A stretch of DNA of 64,000 bases. Origin: Mucilaginibacter sp. Its GTDB lineage: Bacteria; Bacteroidota; Bacteroidia; Sphingobacteriales; Sphingobacteriaceae. This document shows positions 45,438 to 54,606 of this stretch, one piece after another (position 1 is the stretch's first letter; every line of letters begins with the position of its first letter). Position numbers and translations under genes: made by a program. The stretch is from positions 1-64,000 of the forward strand of contig JAUCSE010000052.1 of NCBI GenBank assembly GCA_030445275.1, written 5' to 3'. The notes below the pieces were generated by a model that was given only the letters and a program-made list of their open reading frames with translations, searched no databases and was not told the DNA's origin.

Positions 45438-46922
45438 ATGGCTACCCCATTTAAAGAAGCAAGTGTTGAGGAAATAAATCAGATAATGCAACGCTCACAT
45501 GCCGCATTTGAGATTTTTCAAAAAAGGAGCATCGAAGAAAAAAGTATTTTCCTGGATACCATAGCTAATGAAATTGAAGCGCTGGGTGATGCCCTGCTGC
45601 AAAAAGCATCTGAAGAAACTAACCTGCCTATACCCCGCTTAACCGGCGAACGTGCCCGCACTACCGGGCAGCTGCGCACCTTTGCCACCATGCTGCGCAA
45701 AGGCAGCTGGGTAGAGGCTAGCATTGATACAGCCAATCCTGAAAGAGCGCCGCTCCCCAAACCTGATCTGCGTAAAATGCTGATCCCGCTGGGACCCGTA
45801 GTTGTTTTTGGTGCCAGTAATTTCCCGTTCGCTTACTCCACTGCTGGCGGCGATACGGCCAGCGCCTTAGCTGCGGGCTGTTCTGTGGTAGTAAAAGCGC
45901 ATCCGGCCCATGCCGAAACATCTGAAATGGTGTATAGTGCTATCAAAAAAGCGATAGCCACCTGCAATATGCCTGCGGATATTTTTCAGCACGTGCATGG
46001 CACCTCGTTTGAAAGTGGCAAAGCACTGGTACAGGCCGATCATACGGCCGCAGTAGGCTTTACCGGCTCAACAGGAGGTGGTAAGGCGCTGTATGATTAT
46101 TCGACTCAACGGAAAAATCCGATCCCCGTTTTTTCGGAGATGGGAAGCACTAACCCGGTTATATTTTTGCCGGATACACTTGAAAAAAACACCGCCGACC
46201 TGGCCGCGCAATATGCCGGCTCCATCACTTTGGGTATGGGTCAGTTTTGTACCAATCCTGGTTTAATGCTGGCGGTTGAAAGTCAGGCGCTGCACCGTTT
46301 CCTGGAGCATTTAGGTACAGGAATTGCAGCGGTACAACCTGCTAAAATGCTGCATGCAGGCATCCATTCTGCATATGAAAAAAAGAGCCATGATGCCCTT
46401 ACACAAAAAGGAGTAACAGTAGTTCAGCAGGCAACCACAGGCGCACATGATATAGAAGCCCTACCCACTGTGGCCCTGGTAAGCGGCGAAACATTTTTAG
46501 CCACCCCTTTACTGCACGAAGAAGTTTTTGGCCCATACTCACTTATGGTAAGCTGCAAGGATGAGCAAGAACTGGTAAACGTTTTAAAATCAGTAACCGG
46601 ACAGCTTACCACTACCGTAATGGGCACTGTTAAGGACCTGACAGATCATCCAAAATTGGTTGACCTTTTGCCATCTATCGCCGGTCGCATATTGTTTAAC
46701 GGCGTACCTACTGGTGTTGAAGTTTGTGCCAGCATGGTACATGGCGGTCCTTACCCTGCCACTACTGATAGTCGTTTTACCGCAGTTGGCATCAATGCCG
46801 TGAAACGCTGGGTACGCCCGGTATGTTACCAAAACTGGCCGGATAGTTTATTGCCTTTAGCCTTGCAGGATGCTAATCCTTTGCAAATTTGGCGGTTGGT
46901 TGATAATGAGTGGAAGAAATAA
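45438..46922 (+). CDS. Aldehyde dehydrogenase (NADP+), ketoglutarate-semialdehyde type
   Basis: About 494 aa. SEMGSTNPV contains the general-base Glu region and GMGQFCTNPG the catalytic Cys. VVFGASNFPFAYSTAGGDTASALAAG marks the cofactor domain. The whole resembles NADP-dependent alpha-ketoglutaric semialdehyde dehydrogenase, which ends sugar-acid and hydroxyproline pathways by forming 2-oxoglutarate. No other pathway genes are adjacent, so the substrate is uncertain. Start set at ATG 45438 because a promoter -7 box lies upstream of it. Confidence 0.88.
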   Translation: MATPFKEASVEEINQIMQRSHAAFEIFQKRSIEEKSIFLDTIANEIEALGDALLQKASEETNLPIPRLTGERARTTGQLRTFATMLRKGSWVEASIDTANPERAPLPKPDLRKMLIPLGPVVVFGASNFPFAYSTAGGDTASALAAGCSVVVKAHPAHAETSEMVYSAIKKAIATCNMPADIFQHVHGTSFESGKALVQADHTAAVGFTGSTGGGKALYDYSTQRKNPIPVFSEMGSTNPVIFLPDTLEKNTADLAAQYAGSITLGMGQFCTNPGLMLAVESQALHRFLEHLGTGIAAVQPAKMLHAGIHSAYEKKSHDALTQKGVTVVQQATTGAHDIEALPTVALVSGETFLATPLLHEEVFGPYSLMVSCKDEQELVNVLKSVTGQLTTTVMGTVKDLTDHPKLVDLLPSIAGRILFNGVPTGVEVCASMVHGGPYPATTDSRFTAVGINAVKRWVRPVCYQNWPDSLLPLALQDANPLQIWRLVDNEWKK

Positions 46923-46987
46923 ATCAAAGCCTCATCTCAGTCTTTTCCTTTGGAGAGGATTGAGACTCTTATGTTTTTAAAATAAAA

Positions 46988-47018
46988 CGCGTCATTGCGA
47001 GGCACGAAGCAATCTCTA
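46988..47018. repeat. CGTCATTGCGAGG repeat, single arm
   Basis: 31 bp identical to the left arm of the inner palindrome at 36878-36908. The inverted partner is missing here, so this is a decayed half element. Confidence 0.8.
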
Positions 47019-47123
47019 CGTAGACAGGTCAAATAGTAGGTATGTCCATCACTCCTATAAAAAAAACAAACAACAACGAAAAACGTAAAAGCCCCCCCCG
47101 CGGCCATAGCGGTATTGAATTAC

Positions 47124-48020
47124 TTACGCCATTTCCTTCACAAAAATCTCCTGTATCACATTGATCTCCTTGGTATAAATGGTTTTTTTGCGCATGGCAA
47201 AGTGCAGGGTGTTCTCCACTTTTTGCTTGCCTTCCCATATCTGTTTTACATCGCCGCTCTCCAATTCCCTTTTACAAAGAAAATCCGGGATAACGGCCAG
47301 GCCTTCCCCACTACTTAAACAGCGCACAATTGAATTTAAATTGGGGACAATATAATTGGGTTTAAAATTAGGGCGTTTATTAAAACTCCCATACCAAAAT
47401 CGCAGCCAGTGCTCCATGTCACCTGTGGTACCATACCATTTCTGATCGGTAAGCCATTGTTGCAACCCTGACATATCATTTTGTTCCAGCAATTTTTCAA
47501 AAAGGGTTGTGTCTGTATTTTTACCGGCCACTAAAACAATCGTTTCTTTTGAAAACGGCGTGTATTCAATGCTTTTATTATTGCCTCTTTGCGGAGTAAT
47601 GATCAGGTCGAGGATGCCATTGTCCAAGTCATTTAGCATTTGCGGGTATTCGCCAAATTTGATGATCACATTAAAAGGCAGACTTGCCAGATAAGGCTCC
47701 AACGTGATCTGAAATGTTTCAAAGCACATACCAATGCTGATGGTAGGCGTGTCCTTCTCCGTACTGCGGTGAAAATGTTTTTCGGCCGATTCCAGCTTTT
47801 CCAACGCTTCCTGTATATAATTGTACAGAATCTTCCCGCGCTCGGTTGATACCATTTTGCGGGAGGTGCGATCGAACAATTTATAGCCAACGTACGACTC
47901 CAGCGATCCCAGGTGCAGGCTAACTCCGGGTTGCGATACGTATAATGATTCGGCAGCGCCGGTTAATGTTCCGGTTTCGTAAATAGCCTTAAAGGTCCTA
48001 TACCATTCTAAATTTACCAT
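47124..48020 (-). CDS. LysR family transcriptional regulator
   Basis: About 298 aa from ATG 48020 (MVNLEWYRTF). N-terminal winged HTH (TLTGAAESLYVSQPGVSLHLGSLE, about residues 17-45) and a C-terminal substrate-binding domain. A longer start at 48047 would lie upstream of the predicted transcription start and is rejected. Divergent from mdaB, with a palindromic site over its own promoter. It probably controls mdaB and itself in response to a quinone or redox signal; that is inferred from the neighbour. Confidence 0.9.
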   Translation of the reverse strand: MVNLEWYRTFKAIYETGTLTGAAESLYVSQPGVSLHLGSLESYVGYKLFDRTSRKMVSTERGKILYNYIQEALEKLESAEKHFHRSTEKDTPTISIGMCFETFQITLEPYLASLPFNVIIKFGEYPQMLNDLDNGILDLIITPQRGNNKSIEYTPFSKETIVLVAGKNTDTTLFEKLLEQNDMSGLQQWLTDQKWYGTTGDMEHWLRFWYGSFNKRPNFKPNYIVPNLNSIVRCLSSGEGLAVIPDFLCKRELESGDVKQIWEGKQKVENTLHFAMRKKTIYTKEINVIQEIFVKEMA

Positions 48021-48028
48021 GATCTTAC

Positions 48029-48052
48029 TATCATAATTATGATACAAATATA
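48029..48052. promoter_or_regulatory. LysR operator palindrome and LysR -7 element
   Basis: TATCATAATTATGATA (48029-48044) is a perfect 16-bp palindrome containing the T-N11-A form typical of LysR sites. On the minus strand TATATTTG (48045-48052) is the LysR -7 box, so the palindrome covers the start of transcription. Confidence 0.6.
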
Positions 48053-48088
48053 TGATTTAAATTATTTTAATAGTAGATAAAGTAAACA

Positions 48089-48102
48089 TAATTTTGTATC
48101 AT
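48089..48102 (+). promoter_or_regulatory. mdaB promoter -7 element and second LysR-type half site
   Basis: TAATTTTG (48089-48096) is a consensus -7 box, 24 bp before the mdaB ATG. ATTTTGTATCAT (48091-48102) is a near inverted copy of ATGATACAAATA at 48039-48050. Confidence 0.5.
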
Positions 48103-48120
48103 CAAAATTAAAAAAACACA

Positions 48121-48756
48121 ATGAAGAAGATATTTGTAATAAACGGCGGACAAAAATTTGGTCACTCCGGCGGAAGATTTAATAAAACCATATTTGATAC
48201 CACGATTGAATTTTTCGAAAATCAACCCGACTTTGAAATTAAATACACCGACATTAATAACGATTACGATCCTGCAGAAGAGGTGGCCAAATACGTTTGG
48301 GCCGATGTGGTGATATACCATATCCCTATCTGGTGGTTCCAGGTACCACACGGACTGAAAAAATATATTGATGAGGTATTTACAGCAGGGCATGCCAAAG
48401 GGATATACCATAGCGACGGCCGCAAGGCTGAAAACCCAACCATTAATTACGGAACCGGCGGCATGCTGCACGGCAGACAATATATGGTAACATCCTCATG
48501 GAACGCGCCAAAAGAAGCCTTTACCCTGCCTAACGAATTTTTTAATGAAACCAGTGTTGATAAAGGAGCATTGTTCGGCTTTCACCGCATGAACGCGTTT
48601 ACCGGGATGACACCTTTAGAAAGCCTGCATTTTCATGATGTAGAAAAGAATGCCGACATTCAACGTGATCTTAACATTTATAAAGATCATTTAGTTAAAA
48701 ATTTCATCACCACAAAAACAAAAGAACATGAGCATTTACTTAACTGCTATAATTAA
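48121..48756 (+). CDS. mdaB: NAD(P)H-dependent oxidoreductase MdaB
   Basis: A 211-aa flavodoxin-fold protein. INGGQKFGHSGGRFN binds the flavin phosphate, VIYHIPIWWFQVPHGLKKYIDEVF is the family core, and NYGTGGMLHGRQYM is the MdaB-type loop. It reduces quinones by two electrons using NAD(P)H and FAD, protecting against oxidative damage. Its stop overlaps the quinol monooxygenase start by 29 bp, giving the MdaB/YgiN pairing. Confidence 0.92.
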   Translation: MKKIFVINGGQKFGHSGGRFNKTIFDTTIEFFENQPDFEIKYTDINNDYDPAEEVAKYVWADVVIYHIPIWWFQVPHGLKKYIDEVFTAGHAKGIYHSDGRKAENPTINYGTGGMLHGRQYMVTSSWNAPKEAFTLPNEFFNETSVDKGALFGFHRMNAFTGMTPLESLHFHDVEKNADIQRDLNIYKDHLVKNFITTKTKEHEHLLNCYN

Positions 48757-49018
48757 AAGCAAACCAGGCAAGGCCGAAGCATTAAAAACACACTTATTGG
48801 AGTTAGTTAGCCATTCTAAAAAGGAAGCGGCTTGCATACAGTATGATTTGAACCAGGTAGAGGACGATCCCAATATTTATATTTTTCATGAAGAGTGGAG
48901 CGATGCCGCCGGCCTGGAACTGCATAACAGTCAGCCGCACATCCAGAATTTTATTAACAACACCAATGACCTGCGCGAAGGCGACATCATTATTTATAAA
49001 ACCCAGCCGGTAAGGTAA
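48728..49018 (+). CDS. Putative quinol monooxygenase (ABM domain, YgiN-like)
   Basis: A 96-aa dimeric alpha/beta-barrel (ABM) protein: the AIIKSKPGKAEALK segment, then CIQYDLNQVEDDPNIYIFHEEWSD. YgiN-type enzymes oxidise quinols back to quinones without cofactor and are often encoded with MdaB. It overlaps mdaB by 29 bp and precedes an aldo/keto reductase by 19 bp. Confidence 0.88.
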   Translation: MSIYLTAIIKSKPGKAEALKTHLLELVSHSKKEAACIQYDLNQVEDDPNIYIFHEEWSDAAGLELHNSQPHIQNFINNTNDLREGDIIIYKTQPVR

Positions 49019-49037
49019 TAACCGGCTAACACAAAAA

Positions 49038-50027
49038 ATGGAATACAGAAAATTAGGAAATACAGCATTACAACTTTCAACAATAACTTATGGTGCATTT
49101 GCCATTGGTGGCAATATGTGGGGTGGTAACGAAGAAAAAGAATCGACCAAAGCTATACAGGCATCTATTGATCATGGCGTAACTACTATTGATACCGCGC
49201 CTTTTTACGGCTTCGGCCTGAGTGAAGAACTGGTTGGCAAAGTAGTAGCAGGATTAGATCGCAGCAAAATACAATTACTCACCAAGTTTGGTCTGGTTTG
49301 GGACAAAAGCAATAATGGCAAAGGCGAGTTCTTTTTTGATGCAGCCGATGACAATGGAAACAAACTACCCATTTATAAATATGCCGCCAAAGCCAACATC
49401 ATCAAAGAAGTTGAAGACAGCCTGAAAAGATTAGGTACTGATTACATCGACCTGCTGCAGATACACTGGCCCGATGGCACAACCCCTATTGCCGAAACCA
49501 TGGAAACGCTGGAATTGCTGATACAACAAGGCAAGATCAGAGCAGCAGGTGTAAGTAATTATGATGTGGCACAAATGCAAACCGCGCAGCAAACCATTCA
49601 GCTGGCATCAAACCAGGTGCCTTATAGCATGCTCAACAGGGCTATTGAAGCTGATGTGGTGCCTTATGCAATACAAAACAACATTGGTATAATAGCTTAC
49701 AGTCCGCTGGAGCGTGGTTTATTGACCGGTAAATATAAAACCGGTTTTAAACTAAATGACGACGACCACCGCAATGGTTATTTTAACCAGTTCCCGATTG
49801 ATAAAGTGAATCAGTTTTTAGCAGATATCCGTCCGCTTGCTGAGGAGAAGGGAGCCAGCCTGTCGCAATTGGTACTACGATGGACAACCCTGCAACCCGG
49901 CATCACCGTGGTATTAGCAGGGGCCCGTAATGCAACTCAGGCAATTGATAATGCCCAGGCAATGGATATCAATCTTACTGCTGATGAATTGGCGCATATC
50001 AACCAAACATTCAAGAAACATTTATAA
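49038..50027 (+). CDS. Aldo/keto reductase
   Basis: A 329-aa TIM-barrel NADPH-dependent reductase. DTAPFYG supplies the catalytic Asp and Tyr, LLTKFG the Lys, and QIHWPDG the His. AYSPLERGLLTGKY is typical of the AKR12/YhdN-type group. It is the third gene of the mdaB operon and probably detoxifies aldehydes or ketones formed in the same stress. Confidence 0.93.
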   Translation: MEYRKLGNTALQLSTITYGAFAIGGNMWGGNEEKESTKAIQASIDHGVTTIDTAPFYGFGLSEELVGKVVAGLDRSKIQLLTKFGLVWDKSNNGKGEFFFDAADDNGNKLPIYKYAAKANIIKEVEDSLKRLGTDYIDLLQIHWPDGTTPIAETMETLELLIQQGKIRAAGVSNYDVAQMQTAQQTIQLASNQVPYSMLNRAIEADVVPYAIQNNIGIIAYSPLERGLLTGKYKTGFKLNDDDHRNGYFNQFPIDKVNQFLADIRPLAEEKGASLSQLVLRWTTLQPGITVVLAGARNATQAIDNAQAMDINLTADELAHINQTFKKHL

Positions 50028-50052
50028 TTAAGATGATGATAGATTGAAGAGA

Positions 50053-50087
50053 GCGGTTTTGCCACAATGGCAAAGCCGCTTTTTTAT
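50053..50087 (+). terminator. Terminator of the mdaB operon
   Basis: AGCGGTTTTGCC (50053-50064) pairs with GGCAAAGCCGCT (50070-50081, one wobble pair), followed by TTTTT. Confidence 0.85.
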
Positions 50088-50097
50088 GATCATAAAG

Positions 50098-50184
50098 ACT
50101 TACGAGGTTTTTAAAACTTCGTAAGTCTGGCAAACTAATCAGCCCACCTCCGCGCGTCATTGCTTCGAACCTCGCAATGATGCG
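50098..50184. repeat. Two small palindromic repeats
   Basis: GACTTACGAGGTTTT and AAAACTTCGTAAGTC (50098-50127) form one hairpin. CGCGTCATTG joined to CTTCGAACCTCGCAATGA (50153-50184) is a deletion form of the CGTCATTGCGAGG element. The rest of the gap to 50336 shows no gene. Confidence 0.7.
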
Positions 50185-50336
50185 TTTTTGAACACCTTAA
50201 AATCGTCTGCTTCTTCGCTCTAAAAAATATTTCAAACCGGCATAGGGGTTTATGTCCGGGTTGTTGTCTGTTGCGTAATTAAAAGTTTAATATGTTACTT
50301 TTAAACCCAGCTTTGCAAACAGATAACACCCGTAAA

Positions 50337-50897
50337 ATGCCGTATACGCTGCAATTAAATGCGGACGAGCAGAATTTTGACCAGATTTACCTTGATCATT
50401 ACTCCGCATTGCATCATTATGCCCTTACCCTGGTTAATGACAGCGCCGTTGCCGACGAGATGATACAGGACGTGTTTTTAAAGATCCTGGAAAAGCGGGA
50501 ACCTGTAACTATCCATACCTCACTAAAAGCTTACCTGTACCGTTCGGTACATAACGAATGCATGAATTACTTTAAGCATCATAGGGTGAAGCAAAAATAT
50601 CAGTCACATACGTTTCATGAAATGGAAAAACACACAGAACACCCATTGGACAAGCTGCAATACCGGGAGTTTGAGCAGCGGCTGCACAAATCAATCAATG
50701 ATCTTCCTGAACAATGCCGCACGGTGTTTCAGCTAAGTCGTTTTGAGGAGTTGAAATACGCGGAGATAGCCACACAGCTGGGCATATCCATAAAAACGGT
50801 AGATAACCAGATGGGGAAAGCCCTTAAAAGGTTAAGGCTGCAACTGGCTGATTATCTGCCGCTGCTGGTATGGATACTAATAAAAATGATGTTATGA
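50337..50897 (+). CDS. ECF RNA polymerase sigma-70 factor
   Basis: About 186 aa from ATG 50337 (MPYTLQLNADEQNFDQIY); an upstream ATG at 50292 is less family-like. Region 2 holds VADEMIQDVFLKILEK, and region 4 holds IATQLGISIKTVDNQMGKALKRLR. It ends in a hydrophobic tail (YLPLLVWILIKMML), as does the other sigma here. Its stop overlaps the FecR start (ATGA, 50894-50897). Confidence 0.92.
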   Translation: MPYTLQLNADEQNFDQIYLDHYSALHHYALTLVNDSAVADEMIQDVFLKILEKREPVTIHTSLKAYLYRSVHNECMNYFKHHRVKQKYQSHTFHEMEKHTEHPLDKLQYREFEQRLHKSINDLPEQCRTVFQLSRFEELKYAEIATQLGISIKTVDNQMGKALKRLRLQLADYLPLLVWILIKMML

Positions 50898-51898
50898 AGG
50901 AACCTATACATATCAATGATGATCTGCTGATCAGTTACCTGCTCCAGGAGGTTTCGGCCGAGCAGGCACGCGCGGTAACCGAATGGCGGGCGGCCGATGC
51001 TGCAAACGAACATCGTTTTAACCAGTTCAGGCTGATATGGGATAGTAGTAAAAATTTTAAGGCTGACCCTGATATTGACGCGTATGCTTCACTTCATAAG
51101 TTAAAGCAAAGGGCTGCGCAGCAAAAAATGCAGCAGACAAAAGTAGTACCCCTGCCTAACCGCTACGGATGGCTCAAGATAGCGGCGGCTATCCTGTTTA
51201 TTGCCGGTGGTTCATGGCTGTACTATAACCTGTTTAGTGATCATCAGGTACGGTTTGAAACACAGGAAATAGTTAAGACCGACACCCTGCCCGATGGCTC
51301 ACGGGTAACCTTGAACAAATATGCCTTGCTTGATTATCCGCAGAGATTTACAGGTAACCAACGCAACGTGACCTTAGTTAAGGGCGAGGCTTTTTTTAAT
51401 ATTACACCTAACAAAGCCAAACCCTTTATTATTACAACCGGTAAAACAACCATTAGGGTAGTTGGAACCTCATTCAATGTTAAAAACAAGAACGGATTGA
51501 TAGAAGTAATTGTTGAAACTGGTATAGTGCAGGTAACAAACAACCGGAATAATGCCTTAATAGAACTTAAGCCTGGCGAAATGGCCCTGGTAACCCCCCA
51601 AACGGGTAAAATTATCAAGCTAAAAACTCCTGACAATTTATATACTTACTTTCGCAGCGATGAGTTTGTGTTTAAAAATGTGACTTTATATAGGCTGGTG
51701 CAAGTGTTGAATGAGGCTTATGACAGCCATATTATCATTGATAAAAGCATTTCAAAGAACCAGATAATGACCGGGTCGTTTAAAACCAGTAATTCTTTGG
51801 ATTTAATTCTGGATGTGATCAGTACGGGCCTTAAAATCAAAGTGGAAAAAACGCAAAATCAAATCATCCTTAAAAAAGTAGACAATCTTCATAATTAA
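50894..51898 (+). CDS. FecR family anti-sigma factor
   Basis: About 334 aa: cytoplasmic anti-sigma part, a transmembrane helix (near WLKIAAAILFIAGGSWLYY), FecR domain (TLPDGSRVTLNKYALLDYP) and a DUF4974-type C-terminal domain. Start 50894 is chosen for its 4-bp overlap with the sigma gene. Its stop overlaps the next start by one base (TAATG). Confidence 0.93.
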   Translation: MKEPIHINDDLLISYLLQEVSAEQARAVTEWRAADAANEHRFNQFRLIWDSSKNFKADPDIDAYASLHKLKQRAAQQKMQQTKVVPLPNRYGWLKIAAAILFIAGGSWLYYNLFSDHQVRFETQEIVKTDTLPDGSRVTLNKYALLDYPQRFTGNQRNVTLVKGEAFFNITPNKAKPFIITTGKTTIRVVGTSFNVKNKNGLIEVIVETGIVQVTNNRNNALIELKPGEMALVTPQTGKIIKLKTPDNLYTYFRSDEFVFKNVTLYRLVQVLNEAYDSHIIIDKSISKNQIMTGSFKTSNSLDLILDVISTGLKIKVEKTQNQIILKKVDNLHN

Positions 51899-54087
51899 TG
51901 CCTGCAAACCATACTAAATTTTCTAAATCGCGCTTATTCATACTATCTGTAGTTTTAGGTTTGCTATGCTGTTTTACTCAAACACGAGCGCAAAGCCTGC
52001 TGGAGAAACGGGTATCCGTAAATTTTGATCATGCCCCATTAGGTAATATTTTGCGTGAGGTTGGTAAAAAAGGAGGGTTCTATTTTTTCTATAAAAGCGA
52101 TCTGCTTCCGCAGGATAGCCTGGTTAGCATTATAGCCAATAATCAAACGATATCTGGTGTTTTAAGCACTTTGTTTCATGGCAAATATGATTTTACGGAA
52201 CATAAGGAATACCTGGTGATCAGCCAGCGCCTGTCAAACCTGTCATTGATCAATACGGATATCACCACTGAGAACAACACCTACTCCATAAGCGGGCTGG
52301 TGGTTAATGAGCGCACCGGCGAACGCCTGATGAATGCCAGTGTGTATGTAAAAGAGCAGCTGGTATCGGCGTTAACGGATGAGCATGGTTATTTTCAGCT
52401 CAGGTTCAGGGCCAATAATCCGGGGCAAATCAGTTTAACGGCAAGCAAGCTATCATACAAAGATACCTCTATTAACTTTTTACAAGCCGTATCGGTAAGT
52501 AGCAGATCGCAAACAGATGACTATAACAATGCTACCAATAAAAGCAACGGCGTTGAAAAAACAGGCATGGGCCGTTTCCTTATATCCGCAAAACAAAGAA
52601 TACAAAGCCTGAACATTCCTGATTTTTTTGCCAGGCGCCCATTCCAGATATCTCTTACCCCGGGATTGAGTTCACATGGTATGTTTAGTCCGCAGGTGGT
52701 TAATAAATTTTCATTAAACCTGGTGGGTGGCTATACCGCCGGGGTAAACGGAATTGAATTTGGAGGCTTATTCAATATCAACAGAATGAACTCCAGGTAT
52801 CTGCAGCTCGCAGGTATTTTTAACATGGTAGGTGGCACGGTAACCGGACTGCAGGTTGCGGGGGTACATAACCGCGCATTGGATACGGTGAAAGGTGTTC
52901 AAATAGCCGGTTTTATTAACAAAGCCGAAGGACAAATGGCAGGGCTGCAGCTTTCGGCATTAACCAACTCCGCGCATAAACTAAAAGGAGTTCAAATTGG
53001 TCTGGTTAATACAGCCGATACATCACAAGGGGCCAGCATTGGCTTAGTAAATATTATTGGCAATGGTTTTTATAAGGTTACCCTATCAACCAGCGATCTG
53101 ACGAACACCAACGTATCCCTTAAAACGGGTACGCATACCTTTTACTCTGCTCTTTTGGTAGGCATCAATCTGGATCCAAATAATAAGCTGTATACCATTG
53201 GTTTGGGTATGGGGCATGATTTTATGCTAAGCAACAAAGTATACGTTTCTGCAGAGGCGGCCTACAACTTTGTCGATGCCGGCAACTGGGATAATCGCTT
53301 GATACAGGGCAAGTTGTTATTAAACGTGCAGCTATCAAAAAACATCAGTTTGTTTGCCGGACCAACTTTTAATCGATATAACAGCAGCAGCTCCTATAGT
53401 GTATCCGGATATAAAAACGTCAACCACCTTCCTGTGTATACGTATACCTTTCTCACTCAAGATCCAGATCCTGGCGTCTATATTTCCTCTCACAGGGTTA
53501 AGAAATGGATGGGCTGGGAAGCCGGCATTGCCTTTAACTCTGTTTTTAAACCCGCTCCAAAAGTAGCCGACTACTCCAGTGCGTGGTATCTGGGAGCCGC
53601 AATTACAACTGGTAAAGCTTTTGGTGGCTCTTATGGCCATGCTTCTGGTGTGGAGTTGTTTACTCATCGTGACCTTGGTGAGCACCTTACAGGAACATTA
53701 TCCACCGGTTATTCTTATTTTCCCACTCCCCCCTTTGGATTATATATACTTAGCTCCGGGCCCGTCTACCAGCCACCTTTACAGCCAATAAAAATAATAC
53801 CTGTTAAAGCGGGTATCCGGTTAAAAACGGGTAAAGCCTTTTTTATAGCAGGCGAAATAGGAGAGGCATTTGGTTTGTTTAATGATTATGCTAAAACAGG
53901 CAAAGATAGCAATGGATATCCGGAATACGGTCTTAAACCATACCGCTCATTCATGTATGCAGTATCGGCCGGTTTTAGCTTTAAAAGCGGATTGGAAACA
54001 GGTTTCAAACTGGAGGATTATTCACTGGGAGGCGATTATCATCAATTTGCCCTGCGCCTGGGATATCGCCTTAGGCTAAGTAAGTAA
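51898..54087 (+). CDS. STN-domain outer-membrane protein with LA_2272-like repeats, no TonB plug
   Basis: A 729-aa protein with a signal peptide (1-32), STN domain (about 34-112) and carboxypeptidase-regulatory-like domain (about 129-200). There is then no TonB plug; instead about seven 14-18-residue repeats of the type LQVAGVHNRA, VQIAGFINKA, VQIGLVNTAD (about 266-390), resembling LA_2272 surface repeats. Barrel-like sequence follows (390-729), ending in LGYRLRLSK. The STN domain should contact the FecR encoded just upstream, so this looks like a surface sensor for the sigma factor and not a transporter. Residues 562-729 resemble the separate barrel protein at 54607. Confidence 0.82.
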   Translation: MPANHTKFSKSRLFILSVVLGLLCCFTQTRAQSLLEKRVSVNFDHAPLGNILREVGKKGGFYFFYKSDLLPQDSLVSIIANNQTISGVLSTLFHGKYDFTEHKEYLVISQRLSNLSLINTDITTENNTYSISGLVVNERTGERLMNASVYVKEQLVSALTDEHGYFQLRFRANNPGQISLTASKLSYKDTSINFLQAVSVSSRSQTDDYNNATNKSNGVEKTGMGRFLISAKQRIQSLNIPDFFARRPFQISLTPGLSSHGMFSPQVVNKFSLNLVGGYTAGVNGIEFGGLFNINRMNSRYLQLAGIFNMVGGTVTGLQVAGVHNRALDTVKGVQIAGFINKAEGQMAGLQLSALTNSAHKLKGVQIGLVNTADTSQGASIGLVNIIGNGFYKVTLSTSDLTNTNVSLKTGTHTFYSALLVGINLDPNNKLYTIGLGMGHDFMLSNKVYVSAEAAYNFVDAGNWDNRLIQGKLLLNVQLSKNISLFAGPTFNRYNSSSSYSVSGYKNVNHLPVYTYTFLTQDPDPGVYISSHRVKKWMGWEAGIAFNSVFKPAPKVADYSSAWYLGAAITTGKAFGGSYGHASGVELFTHRDLGEHLTGTLSTGYSYFPTPPFGLYILSSGPVYQPPLQPIKIIPVKAGIRLKTGKAFFIAGEIGEAFGLFNDYAKTGKDSNGYPEYGLKPYRSFMYAVSAGFSFKSGLETGFKLEDYSLGGDYHQFALRLGYRLRLSK

Positions 54088-54096
54088 AAATAATTC

Positions 54097-54516
54097 ATGC
54101 CTCCCGTAGGGGTAAAAGCCATAGTTGTTGTCACAGCCTCAAACAACAACATGGAAAGAGTTCGCGAAACTGCCGTTGCCGTATTGATGCTATTCTTACT
54201 GGTAGGCTCATTGATCATTATTTATAGCTTGTTGATGTGGCAGGTATTGCCAAAGATTTTGGGCCTGGCTTTGCTTTTTGCCCTGGTCATATTAAAAAGC
54301 ACCATTACCAACCTGCGCAATCACCAAACAGCACAGGAATTAAACTGCGCAGACCTAAGATCTATTAAATTCTTCTTACTAAGTATACTCAGTACTTTTT
54401 GCATTGTAGTATTCATTTCTTACCTGCTCAAGAGCCAGCAACTGCCAGCCGAGCTGGCCTTCGGTACAAGTTTATTCACTATAAAAAGGGCGTTGGATTT
54501 TCTGCCAACCGATTAA
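54097..54516 (+). CDS. Small hypothetical membrane protein
   Basis: Up to 139 aa; ATG 54151 (MERVRETAV) is an equally good start. Three hydrophobic segments (about residues 26-48, 50-68 and 90-110) and a polar loop (NHQTAQELNCAD). No family recognised. It lies 9 bp after the STN-barrel gene and before a barrel gene, so it probably belongs to that operon. Confidence 0.65.
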   Translation: MPPVGVKAIVVVTASNNNMERVRETAVAVLMLFLLVGSLIIIYSLLMWQVLPKILGLALLFALVILKSTITNLRNHQTAQELNCADLRSIKFFLLSILSTFCIVVFISYLLKSQQLPAELAFGTSLFTIKRALDFLPTD

Positions 54517-54606
54517 TAGCTTACACACAACTATATATTTATTATGAAACATCTGTTTTCATACTTATCTAACTATTTGATTATAAATAATTTAAATCCA
54601 ACCATC

